From positions 62,001 through 126,000 of the forward strand of contig NZ_KB849623.1 in NCBI RefSeq assembly GCF_000368685.1: a stretch of DNA of 64,000 nucleotides. Reading direction: 5' to 3'. The stretch comes from Acinetobacter baylyi DSM 14961 = CIP 107474 (GTDB taxonomy: Bacteria; Pseudomonadota; Gammaproteobacteria; Pseudomonadales; Moraxellaceae). This document shows positions 9,596 to 18,506 of the stretch, piece by piece. Each line of letters opens with the position of its first letter. The first letter of the stretch is position 1. The notes under the pieces were generated by a model that was not told the DNA's origin, ran no database searches, and worked only from the letters and a program-made list of their open reading frames with translations. A program made the translations under genes and the position numbers.

Positions 9596-10819
9596 TTATT
9601 CAACACGTTTAAAAATCAGGGAGGTATTAATCCCTCCAAAAGCAAAATTATTACTCATTACGATATCGGCACCCAACGCACGCGACTGCCCTGTAATGTA
9701 ATCCAAATCCCCACATAATGGATCTACGTCATCCAGATTCAAGGTTGGAATATACTGGTTACGCTGCATCATCTCAATGCTAAGCCAAGCCTCAATGGCA
9801 CCACAAGCACCTAAGGTATGTCCAAAATAGCTTTTTAATGAGCTAATCGGTTTCTTACCAAGTACTTGAGCAGTGGCCTGAGTTTCGGCAATATCACCCT
9901 GATCGGTAGAAGTGCCATGTGCGTTGACATATCCTATCTGCTCTGCGCTCAAGCCTGCATCTTTTAACGAGAGTTGCATACAGCGCGCCATCATGGCTTG
10001 ATCAGGACGGGTGACATGCTGTCCATCGGTATTGCTACCATAGCCAACAATTTCGGCATAAATGGTGGCACCACGTGCTTGCGCATGCTCATATTCTTCT
10101 AAAACTAAACATCCTGCGCCTTCACCAATAACCAAGCCATCGCGCTTTGCATCAAAAGGACGCGGTGACTGCTCAGGATGGTCATTCATACCACTGGTTG
10201 CAAGTAACACATCAAATACCGCTGCGCCAGCCGCACTAATTTCTTCAGCTCCACCTGCCAGCATTACAGTTTGCTTGCCATATTTAATCGCCTCATAAGC
10301 CTGTCCGATTGCCATCGAACCCGATGTGCAAGCACTTGAGGTTGGTAAGGTGAGGCCTTTTAAACCAAAATATACGGTCATATTGACTGCACTGGTGTGT
10401 GACATCATACGGATATACGTGGTGGCATTCATTTTGGTCATATCGTTGTCAATGAGCATACAACCAAACTCTCGTACCGCATCAACACTCCCCGCAGATG
10501 AACCGAATGCAACACCTGTATCACCACTTTTCAATATCGGATCATCGAACAGTTTTGCATCTTTAAGCGCAGCCTCGGCAGCAATGACCGACATCAGCGC
10601 CACACGTCCCATGCCACGTGTTACTTTACGGTTAAAATGCTTAGGAATACTAAAACTTTCAACAGGCCCACCCAGTTTGGTACGTAAGTCCGTATATTGT
10701 TCCCAATCGGCCATGTAGCGAATGCCACTTTTGCCCTGAGCAAACTTTTCAAAAATTGCATCTGCAGTTTCACCCAGTGAGGTAATCCCCGACATTCCTG
10801 TAACCACTACGCGTTTCAT
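9596..10819 (-). CDS. apeR: Beta-ketoacyl-ACP synthase ApeR (FabF-like)
   Basis: A condensing enzyme of the type II polyketide-like aryl polyene pathway, 407 residues. It has an intact thiolase-fold active site: Cys in TSSACTSGSMA (about 164), first His in NAHGTSTDQGD, second His in KSYFGHTLGACGA, and the C-terminal NNFAFGGINTSL loop. The start overlaps the apeQ stop by 1 nt (TAATG). The block KS-DH-KR-KS (13216-9596) has the apeO-P-Q-R order. In characterised APE systems ApeR acts as a homodimeric ketosynthase; that detail is transferred, not seen here. Confidence 0.92.
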   Translation of the reverse strand: MKRVVVTGMSGITSLGETADAIFEKFAQGKSGIRYMADWEQYTDLRTKLGGPVESFSIPKHFNRKVTRGMGRVALMSVIAAEAALKDAKLFDDPILKSGDTGVAFGSSAGSVDAVREFGCMLIDNDMTKMNATTYIRMMSHTSAVNMTVYFGLKGLTLPTSSACTSGSMAIGQAYEAIKYGKQTVMLAGGAEEISAAGAAVFDVLLATSGMNDHPEQSPRPFDAKRDGLVIGEGAGCLVLEEYEHAQARGATIYAEIVGYGSNTDGQHVTRPDQAMMARCMQLSLKDAGLSAEQIGYVNAHGTSTDQGDIAETQATAQVLGKKPISSLKSYFGHTLGACGAIEAWLSIEMMQRNQYIPTLNLDDVDPLCGDLDYITGQSRALGADIVMSNNFAFGGINTSLIFKRVE

Positions 10820-11544
10820 TAAATCAGTCCTCCATTGACGGAGATGACCTGACGGGTAATGTACGAGGCTTCATCTGAACACAAAAATTTCACCACACTG
10901 GCAACTTCATCTACGTGTCCCATACGTTGTAAGGGGATCATCTTTAATGCATGCTGTTTGACTTCTTCTGTGACCATTTCAGTTTCGATCAGACCTGGCG
11001 CCACACAGTTCACCGTGATTTTACGCTTGGCAAGTTCCAGCGATAACGCTTTGGTTGCGCCGATCAGACCGGCTTTGGCCGCACTGTAATTGACCTGCCC
11101 ACGATTTCCCATGATGCCAGACACCGAAGATAAGGTCACAATACGCCCGCCCTGTTTCAGGTGAATCATCGGCATAATGAGTGGTTTTAATACATTATAA
11201 AAACCATCCAGTGAGGTTGAAATCACGTCATCCCACTCATGATCACTCAATGCTGGAAACGCGGCATCATGGGTTAAGCCTGCATTTAATACCACCCCAT
11301 AAAATGCACCATGGACTTCAATGTCCTGCTCAAGCATTTCGCGTACGGTATCTCGTGCATTGACATCAAACATCAATACATGGCTGTTTCTTCCAAGCTG
11401 TTTAATTTGCTCTGCCACCGCTTGGGCCTCGTCCAAACGTGAACGCGCATGTACCGTAATATCAAAACCCGCCTGGGCCAATTGCAAAGCAATGGCTTTA
11501 CCAATTCCGCGACTTGAACCTGTGACTAAAATTCGTCTACTCAC
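10819..11544 (-). CDS. apeQ: 3-ketoacyl-ACP reductase ApeQ (FabG-like SDR)
   Basis: An NADPH-dependent reductase that turns the beta-keto group of each extension round into a hydroxyl. The 241-residue short-chain dehydrogenase has TGSSRGIGKAIA (cofactor loop, about 8-19), LNAGLTHD, the catalytic Ser in TLSSVSGIMGNRGQ, and YSAAK. It starts with GTG overlapping the apeP stop (GTGA) and abuts apeR by TAATG overlap, so translation is coupled on both sides. Confidence 0.93.
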   Translation of the reverse strand: MSRRILVTGSSRGIGKAIALQLAQAGFDITVHARSRLDEAQAVAEQIKQLGRNSHVLMFDVNARDTVREMLEQDIEVHGAFYGVVLNAGLTHDAAFPALSDHEWDDVISTSLDGFYNVLKPLIMPMIHLKQGGRIVTLSSVSGIMGNRGQVNYSAAKAGLIGATKALSLELAKRKITVNCVAPGLIETEMVTEEVKQHALKMIPLQRMGHVDEVASVVKFLCSDEASYITRQVISVNGGLI

Positions 11545-11984
11545 GTATTTTCCTTATTATCTTGATCTACTGTAGGCTCATAAACACTTAACAACGCTGA
11601 AATTTTATGCGCTTGATACTCAATCTCGCAGGCAAATTGTCCCAAACCTTCATGTAAGTATTGCTGCTCGATACGAATGATTAGTGTTGAACCCAATTCA
11701 AAAAATGCAACAGGCAAATTTAACTTGCGTGTTCCCAATAAAAATCCAATTCTGGGCGTATGGCCTCGCTGACGTCCATTACGTCCCGAATATGCACTAA
11801 TGGTCTGTGCCATCAATTCAATACTGGTCCAGCTCGGTAAGCCTTGCGCTGTACAAAATAAAAGTTCTGGACGGATGGTTAAACTGGCCAAAGCCCCTTG
11901 ATCAAAGATTTCAATGAGATCATCCACAAACACCATGGGTGCTTCATGTGGAATATATTGGCTGGCATTTTCATTGATGTTCAT
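11541..11984 (-). CDS. apeP: 3-hydroxyacyl-ACP dehydratase ApeP
   Basis: A 147-residue single hot-dog-fold dehydratase that removes water to create each new double bond of the polyene. YIPHEAPMVFVD carries the likely catalytic His (about 13), and IELMAQTISAY the acidic/helix segment typical of FabZ-like enzymes. Start ATG 11984 overlaps the apeO stop by 4 nt. A second dehydratase domain is fused to the ligase at 21741-23423, so the cluster keeps the two dehydratase activities of APE systems. Confidence 0.88.
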   Translation of the reverse strand: MNINENASQYIPHEAPMVFVDDLIEIFDQGALASLTIRPELLFCTAQGLPSWTSIELMAQTISAYSGRNGRQRGHTPRIGFLLGTRKLNLPVAFFELGSTLIIRIEQQYLHEGLGQFACEIEYQAHKISALLSVYEPTVDQDNKENT

Positions 11985-13216
11985 GTCGATGCTGTCCCCA
12001 AGAGGTTTTGTTCAAAGTTTCGGCCAAAAATCAGACTCACATTGCTACCACCAAACGCAAATGAATTGCTCATCATATAATGAAGTGATTCGATTTTGGT
12101 ACTGGCATTGACATAGGTCTGATCCGCAAGCTCATGATCCAGTTGTCCCTGTTGATGCCAGGGTAACCAGCTCTGATCGAGTAAAGCCTGCTGACAGATA
12201 AATGCTTCAACCGCGCCTGCTGCTCCCAGACAATGCCCAGTTTGATGCTTGGTACTACTGAGTTTGATCGGATGACCTGCAAACACTTGTCGTACGGCCT
12301 TAATTTCCATGGCATCATTTTGCGGTGTGGCAGTACCGTGCAAATTTAAATAATCAATCTGTGCAGCTTCAAGATTTGCAGCCTTTAATGCGCGCTGCAT
12401 GGCTTGTGCAGCACCCAGCCCATCAGGATGAGGTGCCGAAATATGCCATGCATCCATGGCCTCCCCCCCACCCAAAAACATGACAGGTGCGATATCACGG
12501 GTCAATAAAAACAAACTGGCAGCTTCACCAATATTAATTCCATCACGTTCTGCACCACAAGGCTGACAGATACTCGCCGATAAGCTCTCCAGACTGTTAA
12601 ATCCATTTAAGGTTAAGCGGCAAAGTGTATCGACACCACCGACCAGTACGGCATCTGCTAAACCCGCATTGAGTAAACGCTGTCCCGCGATAAACGCTTT
12701 GGCACTGGATGAGCAGGCTGTTGAAATCGTATATGCAGCGCCACACCAGCCCAAATACGCTTGCAAGCCTTTGGCCAGCGCATTCATTTCCTGTTTGTGA
12801 TGATCAATCACCACCTCAGTTTTACCTTGAAAATATTCTGCCAATAATGACTCATTATCAGCAATGCCTGATGTCGATGTCCCCACCACAATCGCTAAGC
12901 GTGATGGATTTATATGGGCTGTACGTTGTCTTAGCTCTGTTTCGATTTGCGAAAGTGCAGTGACAGCAAAGCGTAAATTACGGGATTGCCACGGCGCACA
13001 GCGCTCAGGCAATTGTTCAATGAAGTTCTCTTGATAGGCCCCCACCCAGACTGCGTGCTCTGAAAGCCAATGCTGTTGTAATGATAATGTAGTTTGTTGA
13101 GTCGAGTTGGGCTGGGTTAAATTCTGGCGCACTTGCTGAGATGAACTGCCCAAAGCAGAAAGACTTGCACTTAACTGAATACCCACTGCGGCAGAATGTT
13201 GTTGTTGATGCGTCAC
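11981..13216 (-). CDS. apeO: Beta-ketoacyl synthase ApeO (chain-extending ketosynthase)
   Basis: A ketosynthase of about 411 residues with a complete active site: Cys in STACSSSAKAF (about 168), His in LHGTATPQND (about 293) and His in TKHQTGHCLGAAGA (about 328). The N-terminus is more divergent and Gln-rich. GTG 13216 with GGTGAG at 7-nt spacing is the best start; another GTG four codons upstream (13228) has no such site. In characterised clusters ApeO pairs with the truncated chain-length factor ApeC, encoded here as the first gene of the operon. Confidence 0.9.
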   Translation of the reverse strand: MTHQQQHSAAVGIQLSASLSALGSSSQQVRQNLTQPNSTQQTTLSLQQHWLSEHAVWVGAYQENFIEQLPERCAPWQSRNLRFAVTALSQIETELRQRTAHINPSRLAIVVGTSTSGIADNESLLAEYFQGKTEVVIDHHKQEMNALAKGLQAYLGWCGAAYTISTACSSSAKAFIAGQRLLNAGLADAVLVGGVDTLCRLTLNGFNSLESLSASICQPCGAERDGINIGEAASLFLLTRDIAPVMFLGGGEAMDAWHISAPHPDGLGAAQAMQRALKAANLEAAQIDYLNLHGTATPQNDAMEIKAVRQVFAGHPIKLSSTKHQTGHCLGAAGAVEAFICQQALLDQSWLPWHQQGQLDHELADQTYVNASTKIESLHYMMSNSFAFGGSNVSLIFGRNFEQNLLGTAST

Positions 13217-13237
13217 GGTTTTTCTCACCAGATTTTT

Positions 13238-13789
13238 TTAATTAGGTTGCAATGTATTTTCAATCGGTGAAAACGTCATTTGATACGGCACTTGTACATT
13301 ATCCAACTCAATGTGTTGTTCTAATGCGCTTATTTTTAAAGCCAGTTGTTGTTTAATATAAATATTCTGACCATTGACCGTGGGTTGAGTATAAATTGCT
13401 GTATGTTGTTGCTCGGCAAAATTTGGATAAGTTGCAAGCAGAATATCTCGAACTACAAATTCAAATGGCAATAACCGCATTTGCTCAATCCGCTGTTTAA
13501 CTAAAACTTGTTGTCCATCATAATCGACCTGAAACAGTTGTTGTCCAGTCAAACTTAATGCTACTAATTCAAGCACCTGGCCCTGCTGTTGCTGATAAAG
13601 CAGAAAACTAAAACTTTGCTTTCGCCACTGCACATCGACTTGATCTTGACGTTGATAATCGGAATGTGACCATGCTGACCAATTTGACTGTGACAATCCC
13701 GATGCTTTCGGAATGATACTTTGGCAAGCACTGATTCCAAAAGCTAAACTTGTCATTAATAATAAGCGCATCCATGCCATTTTAAACAT
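13238..13789 (-). CDS. apeN: DUF3261 lipoprotein ApeN
   Basis: A predicted outer-membrane lipoprotein of about 183 residues. The signal peptide ends in the lipobox ISAC (MRLLLMTSLAFGISAC), so the mature N-terminal Cys would be acylated. The rest is Gln-rich beta-strand-like sequence resembling the LolB-type DUF3261 proteins found next to MMPL/LolA genes in APE clusters. It overlaps the stop of the flavin enzyme gene; ATG 13789 is the likely start, with ATG 13780 as an alternative. Together with the LolA-like and MMPL proteins it probably receives the pigment lipid at the outer membrane. Confidence 0.78.
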   Translation of the reverse strand: MFKMAWMRLLLMTSLAFGISACQSIIPKASGLSQSNWSAWSHSDYQRQDQVDVQWRKQSFSFLLYQQQQGQVLELVALSLTGQQLFQVDYDGQQVLVKQRIEQMRLLPFEFVVRDILLATYPNFAEQQHTAIYTQPTVNGQNIYIKQQLALKISALEQHIELDNVQVPYQMTFSPIENTLQPN

Positions 13790-15092
13790 CCAGTACTTTT
13801 GCTTGGGGTTGATCATCACGACAATATTCAGCCAGCGTTGCTAAACGTCGTTTGGCATTTTTATGCATTGGATTATTCATATCCCATGCGTAGCCTGCCA
13901 GTAATGATGCAATCATACGTTCAATTTCAGGATTTTTCAGCGTAGAAAATACCACATCCTGAAACTCCCCCGAATACCATGCTTCAACATAAGCACGAAA
14001 GATCTGGATTCCCTGTCTCAAGGGTTGCTCGTATTCGGTCAGCCAATCGATCTGTTCACCATTCAGGGTACGCTCAACCAAAGGAATCGCCAAACTTGAA
14101 GACTTAAGCGCAATGGTTACACCCGATGAAAATACAGGATCTAGAAATTCACCCGCATTGCCTAGCAACGCATAATTGGATTGTGCCAAATGTTTGACGT
14201 TGGCCGAGTAGCCAACCAGTGTTCTCACAGGTGTGTCAAACTTGGCAGCATTTAAAACATGGGATAAGCTCGGATCATCTGCCAGTATGCGCTTAAGTAA
14301 TTGCTCATGTTGATCGAGATCTGCATTGCCTGTCAGATAAGCATCGAAAAAGTCCTGTTCTGCCACGACACCAAACGAGCTTCGACCATCTGCGAATGGA
14401 ATGAGCCAGTACCATGCACGATGATCTTTTTCATGTACCGTGATCAAAATCTTATTACGGTCAAATGAGGCATCGTTAGCTATCCCATCTTCAATATGAG
14501 TAAACAAGGCACGACGTACTGGAAAGTTTGATGGCGATTCTAAATTTAGAAACTTTGGTAAAATTCGACCAAAACCACTGGCATCCAGTAAAAACTTGCC
14601 TTGCAGCTGATAAACCCCACCTTGCTCAGATTTTACAGTGACAACAGGATGAGCTAGCTCAACATTGACATCCAAGACTTCATGACCAAAGCGAATATCT
14701 GCCCCATATTTTTGTGCCTGCTTGGCCAAGAGATGGTCGAAGTCCCCTCGGCGCACCTGCCATGTGGTCCCCGGCCCATCACTAAATTTCTGGGTAAAAT
14801 CATAAAAACTACGTTGCTGCCCCCTTAAAAAAGCAGCACCATTTTTAAACTGGAAAGCACAGCGTTCAACATGATCTTTTACAATTTCTAATAAACCCGC
14901 TTCTTCTAAAAACACCATCGACTGAGGCAACAAGGATTCTCCAATTGAAAAACGTGGAAAATGTTGTTTTTCAATGATGGTGACCTGTATGCCCTTGTGT
15001 CGTAACAGCGCTGCGGCTGAGCTTCCTGACGGTCCTGCCCCAATAATAATGACATCGGTTTGTTGTAAGTTATTGTCTTGAATCTGTTGCAT
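13782..15092 (-). CDS. FAD-dependent oxidoreductase of the flavin halogenase-like family
   Basis: A 436-residue flavoprotein. The N-terminus has the FAD-binding VIIIGAGPSGSSAA (about 14-27), then FPRFSIGESLLPQS, the P-R-F-x-I-GES signature of the flavin-dependent halogenase group. A Lys in QFKNGAAF (about 83) lies where halogenases carry the catalytic lysine. AWYWLIP (about 226-232) matches the W-x-W-x-I-P halogenase motif. LLDASGFGR and ALLGNAGEFLDPVFSSG are the later FAD-contact segments. It could be a real halogenase acting on the aryl head or polyene, or a related non-halogenating flavin oxidase/reductase. It sits between apeM and apeN; start ATG 15092 (TTG 15098 possible). Confidence 0.8.
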   Translation of the reverse strand: MQQIQDNNLQQTDVIIIGAGPSGSSAAALLRHKGIQVTIIEKQHFPRFSIGESLLPQSMVFLEEAGLLEIVKDHVERCAFQFKNGAAFLRGQQRSFYDFTQKFSDGPGTTWQVRRGDFDHLLAKQAQKYGADIRFGHEVLDVNVELAHPVVTVKSEQGGVYQLQGKFLLDASGFGRILPKFLNLESPSNFPVRRALFTHIEDGIANDASFDRNKILITVHEKDHRAWYWLIPFADGRSSFGVVAEQDFFDAYLTGNADLDQHEQLLKRILADDPSLSHVLNAAKFDTPVRTLVGYSANVKHLAQSNYALLGNAGEFLDPVFSSGVTIALKSSSLAIPLVERTLNGEQIDWLTEYEQPLRQGIQIFRAYVEAWYSGEFQDVVFSTLKNPEIERMIASLLAGYAWDMNNPMHKNAKRRLATLAEYCRDDQPQAKVLDV

Positions 15093-15113
15093 GATCAAAA
15101 TGACCTTAAAATC

Positions 15114-17444
15114 TCAGTTCTTTGACTGATAGTGTGAAATAACCCCATGCTGTTCATCCGCTCGGGTAAACAATGTGGCATAGATAAACGAAAAAATAAC
15201 ACCAAACAATACCGTTAAACCAAAGCAATGTATGGCGTAAGTATGACTGAGCGATAATAAACCAAAGCCCAGCAAGGTCGACATCATACATAAGAATAAT
15301 GCCATACCCACCACTTGAGGATGATCATGACCATGTCGATAAAAGATCGCATAATCCACCCCAATCCCTACAATCAGGAACGTCCCCATAATACTAAACA
15401 AATTGATTTCTACACCTAACCACGCCTGAATGGCAAAGGTGGTTAAAAGTGCCAGACTCACAGGTAAAACCAGCGGAAATACTGAACGCCAACCATAAAT
15501 CAGCCCTAACCCTACAGCTAAAGCCAGTAAAGCATACATAAACAAGCTTTGTGCCTGTATACGATGCTGCTTAAACAGCATTGACAAATCATGGATCGGC
15601 TGTTGCAACGTCACTTGCTTATTTTGCATCGCCAGCACATCTGTATTGTCTTTAACCCCACTGAGCATCACCAAACGTTCTTCAGGATTAACCTGTAAAA
15701 ATGCAAGTGGATGTTGTTGAAAATCCTGTAATTTTAGTAGCGGTAAATGATCAAGTTGTTGCTGCCAAGCCATGACATCCGATGAGGTCAACCCAATATT
15801 CTGGGCATATTGCTGTAAAACCTGAACAGGAATTGCTTTTAAACGCTGTATATTCTGTTGTTGCTGGTCTTGTGTCGGAATCCACTGTCCTAAAGCCTGA
15901 AAACTCCCCAGCTTGCCTTGTTGCTGCAAATTTTGTAAATGCTGAATGAGAGTCTGCTCATTGCGCTGCATTTGCGCTGGGGTTGCGCCGCGCACCACAA
16001 AATAGTCACTGCCTTGCTCCCCCATAAAACGCTCACGTACATACTGATCTTCCTGTTTTAGGCCACGATCCATACTTTGCAGATTTCGAATATCATCATT
16101 GCTGTTTAAGAAGAAAAGACTGCTCAGACCCGCCACCAAAATACAGATGACCGAAACATAACCCAGCAATCGCTTTGACTGAAACCAGACTCGAAATGTT
16201 CCAATCCATTTCAGACGGCGGATTGCAGGCTCTGCATTGAGTGCAGGTAAACGCGGAAGCAATAAAATACTGGTGATCCAAGCAGATACCAGTCCAACAA
16301 TCGAAAACACTGCAATCTGCTTAAAGCCAGGAAAAGGCGTAAAACTTAAAAACACATAAGCCACGACTGTGGTCATCAAGCCCATAAACAAGCTGGGTAA
16401 TAACGGTTTTAATACCTCAAATCCTGTAATGTTGCGATGCTGTGATTGCATTGCCATAAAATAAAAAGAAAAATCGACACATACACCTATCAGGCTCGCA
16501 CCAAAGACCAGCGTCATCAGATGGATTTCACCAAAGACCCAATGTGTTACAGCGAAAGCCACCAAAGAGCCCGTAGAAACCGCAATAAACTCTGTGAGTA
16601 ATGGGCGGAAGGAACGAAAACCGAACCAGACCAATAAAATTAGTCCTAAAGTCGACCCCAAACCAATGGTCGAAATCTCTTTTTGAGCCGACTGTGTGCC
16701 GTAGTTCGAAAATAGTAAAGTACCTGTCCAATGGCTCGTGACCTGCATCGCATGAAGTTGCTGTTTGCTCTGCTCAATCCAGGCTGTTGCCTTCTCTTGA
16801 TAATCAATGTTATACGGACTTTGCTTCAATTTAAGCGTAAACAAACGCGAGATTTTATCTGCGTCATGAATCGTGGCAAAACCATTTTCCAGTTCCACCT
16901 GACTATTCTGTAAATGTTGCGAACTGGCAAGTACATAGCGACTAAACAACATCAAGGGATCATGCTTGAGACTTTCAGCATTGACAGGTAGTCCAGGCGT
17001 AAACAGTTGCATCAGGCTTTTTTCAGTCAGGCTTTGATAGTCATGATCATCCAGTAATTGCTGATCTTCTGGACTGATCAGACCAGCACGATGCTGATAC
17101 AGCGTTTGCCCTAATTGTTCGGTATTAACTTCTGGCTGTAATGGCTCAAACAGCGTACTTTGAGCAACTGCTTGCCGTAAATACATCGTGGCTTGCTGTA
17201 GTTGCGCTGCATTTTTGGCATCTATGACTAAAAATACCCGACTATTCAGTTGCTCACTGACATACTGCTGCGTCTTGACCAAATCGGCATCCTGACTCAG
17301 CTCAGGTAACAACGCAAAAATATTGGTTTGAATGTGAATGTCTTTTTTAAGCCATGCCACGCCCATCACTAAACCAATCACGATTAAAATGATGAGCCAA
17401 AGTGCGCTCAGTTTATTTTGCCAACTGGAAAAGTGCTTGTTCAT
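15114..17444 (-). CDS. apeM: MMPL/RND-family exporter ApeM
   Basis: A 776-residue inner-membrane transporter with two RND-like repeats. Each has one helix, a periplasmic loop, then five helices (first block about 255-400, second about 640-765). FGASLIGVCVDFSFYFMA and IVGIGVDYAIFYRHG are the paired mid-helix motifs carrying the acidic proton-relay residues. MMPL proteins of APE clusters are taken to export the aryl polyene lipid. It overlaps the LolA-like gene by 32 bp, so the two are translationally linked. Confidence 0.88.
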   Translation of the reverse strand: MNKHFSSWQNKLSALWLIILIVIGLVMGVAWLKKDIHIQTNIFALLPELSQDADLVKTQQYVSEQLNSRVFLVIDAKNAAQLQQATMYLRQAVAQSTLFEPLQPEVNTEQLGQTLYQHRAGLISPEDQQLLDDHDYQSLTEKSLMQLFTPGLPVNAESLKHDPLMLFSRYVLASSQHLQNSQVELENGFATIHDADKISRLFTLKLKQSPYNIDYQEKATAWIEQSKQQLHAMQVTSHWTGTLLFSNYGTQSAQKEISTIGLGSTLGLILLVWFGFRSFRPLLTEFIAVSTGSLVAFAVTHWVFGEIHLMTLVFGASLIGVCVDFSFYFMAMQSQHRNITGFEVLKPLLPSLFMGLMTTVVAYVFLSFTPFPGFKQIAVFSIVGLVSAWITSILLLPRLPALNAEPAIRRLKWIGTFRVWFQSKRLLGYVSVICILVAGLSSLFFLNSNDDIRNLQSMDRGLKQEDQYVRERFMGEQGSDYFVVRGATPAQMQRNEQTLIQHLQNLQQQGKLGSFQALGQWIPTQDQQQQNIQRLKAIPVQVLQQYAQNIGLTSSDVMAWQQQLDHLPLLKLQDFQQHPLAFLQVNPEERLVMLSGVKDNTDVLAMQNKQVTLQQPIHDLSMLFKQHRIQAQSLFMYALLALAVGLGLIYGWRSVFPLVLPVSLALLTTFAIQAWLGVEINLFSIMGTFLIVGIGVDYAIFYRHGHDHPQVVGMALFLCMMSTLLGFGLLSLSHTYAIHCFGLTVLFGVIFSFIYATLFTRADEQHGVISHYQSKN

Positions 17445-18072
17445 TTGCAGAGAGTGTTACAGGCTGTGAGCGTTGTTGACTAAAATTAATGGTGGTACTG
17501 TTATTGCCCTGTTCAAGGATAACAATCTGGTTGACGTATTGCTGTCCTTGAATATCGACCTGTACAAATAGTTTCTTGAATAATGTACTTTTCGGCATCA
17601 AACGGATTGACCAGCCCTGTGGCGTGATACGACTTTGAGCAATACTAAAATGCTGATCAAGTACAGCCTGATTGCCCGACATCAATTGCAAAAATAATGT
17701 TGCTACAGATCCATAAGGTGATTTACTCACATCCAGTTGACTCATGGTTTTTGCGGTTTTTTGAACCAGTTTTTTGGGTGTGACAATCAGATCGGCCTGT
17801 ACAGGTCGTTGTAATTGCCACAACACGCCATTGGTTTTTGAAAATACCACCGTTCCATTCGACACAAACGTTTTATTGAGTGAGGCCAGTTTCTTTTGCT
17901 GTTCAAACTGAGCGCGTACCAGAGATGTTTGCGAAAGTTGTTTGAATATCTGTTCACTTTGTGGCGTCACTGCGTGTGCAGGCAAAATAAACCACAGCAC
18001 TGCAAAAACACTGATGAAGATGTTCATCCATCGATTTAAAGCTGATCGGGTGAATACACGATGACTTAACAT
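17413..18072 (-). CDS. apeL: LolA-like periplasmic carrier ApeL
   Basis: A 219-residue protein with an N-terminal signal segment (NRWMNIFISVFAVLWFILPAHA) and a LolA-type body: SLVRAQFEQQKKL early on, then NGVLWQLQRPVQADLIVTPKKLVQ. LolA carries lipoproteins from inner to outer membrane; the APE paralogue probably carries the pigment lipid released by ApeM. Start ATG 18072 has the strong site AAGGAGGGG and overlaps the thioesterase stop. Confidence 0.87.
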   Translation of the reverse strand: MLSHRVFTRSALNRWMNIFISVFAVLWFILPAHAVTPQSEQIFKQLSQTSLVRAQFEQQKKLASLNKTFVSNGTVVFSKTNGVLWQLQRPVQADLIVTPKKLVQKTAKTMSQLDVSKSPYGSVATLFLQLMSGNQAVLDQHFSIAQSRITPQGWSIRLMPKSTLFKKLFVQVDIQGQQYVNQIVILEQGNNSTTINFSQQRSQPVTLSANEQALFQLAK

Positions 18073-18506
18073 GCCGACTCCCCTCCTTTCAGCGCTTGAA
18101 ATGCAGGCCACTGGTTTAAACAATCAAATAAAACCTGTGGAGACTGAAAACACATTTCACGCGTCGCAATTTCGACGGCGACCTGAATGGTATAGCCTTT
18201 GGTCAGACGCTTACCCGTTGCATCATCAAAAATCAGATAATCGATTTTGAGACGATTTTCCCATTCTTTTAATATGGCACGTACCCGAATTTTTTGTTCA
18301 AACTGAATGCCTTGTGCATAACGGACATGACTTTCTATCACTGGCCATGCATAGCCAGAAGCCAACATCTGGTTATAGTTGTAATGAAACTGGTCCAGCA
18401 GCTTACAGCGCGCAATTTCAAAATATTTTAAATAATGTCCATGCCAGACCACATTCATGGTATCCACATCATGAAACGGAACTTCAATAACGACTTCAGC
18501 CTGCAT
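18066..18506 (-). CDS. apeK: Acyl-ACP thioesterase ApeK (4HBT hot-dog fold)
   Basis: A 146-residue thioesterase starting MQAEVVIEVPFHDVDTMNVVWHGHYLKYFEIAR, the D-x-D-x(6)-H-x3-Y pattern of 4-hydroxybenzoyl-CoA thioesterase-like enzymes, with Asp in HDVDTMN as the probable catalytic residue. In APE clusters ApeK is thought to hydrolyse or edit ACP-bound intermediates. The start overlaps the 3' end of the ammonia-lyase gene by 11 bp; ATG 18506 was chosen because the longer frame lies inside that gene. Confidence 0.86.
   Translation of the reverse strand: MQAEVVIEVPFHDVDTMNVVWHGHYLKYFEIARCKLLDQFHYNYNQMLASGYAWPVIESHVRYAQGIQFEQKIRVRAILKEWENRLKIDYLIFDDATGKRLTKGYTIQVAVEIATREMCFQSPQVLFDCLNQWPAFQALKGGESAC

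Noticed and set aside
10326..10718. 130-codon open frame antisense to apeR
   Set aside because: Overlaps the conserved ketosynthase active-site region; composition is that of a reverse-strand shadow.
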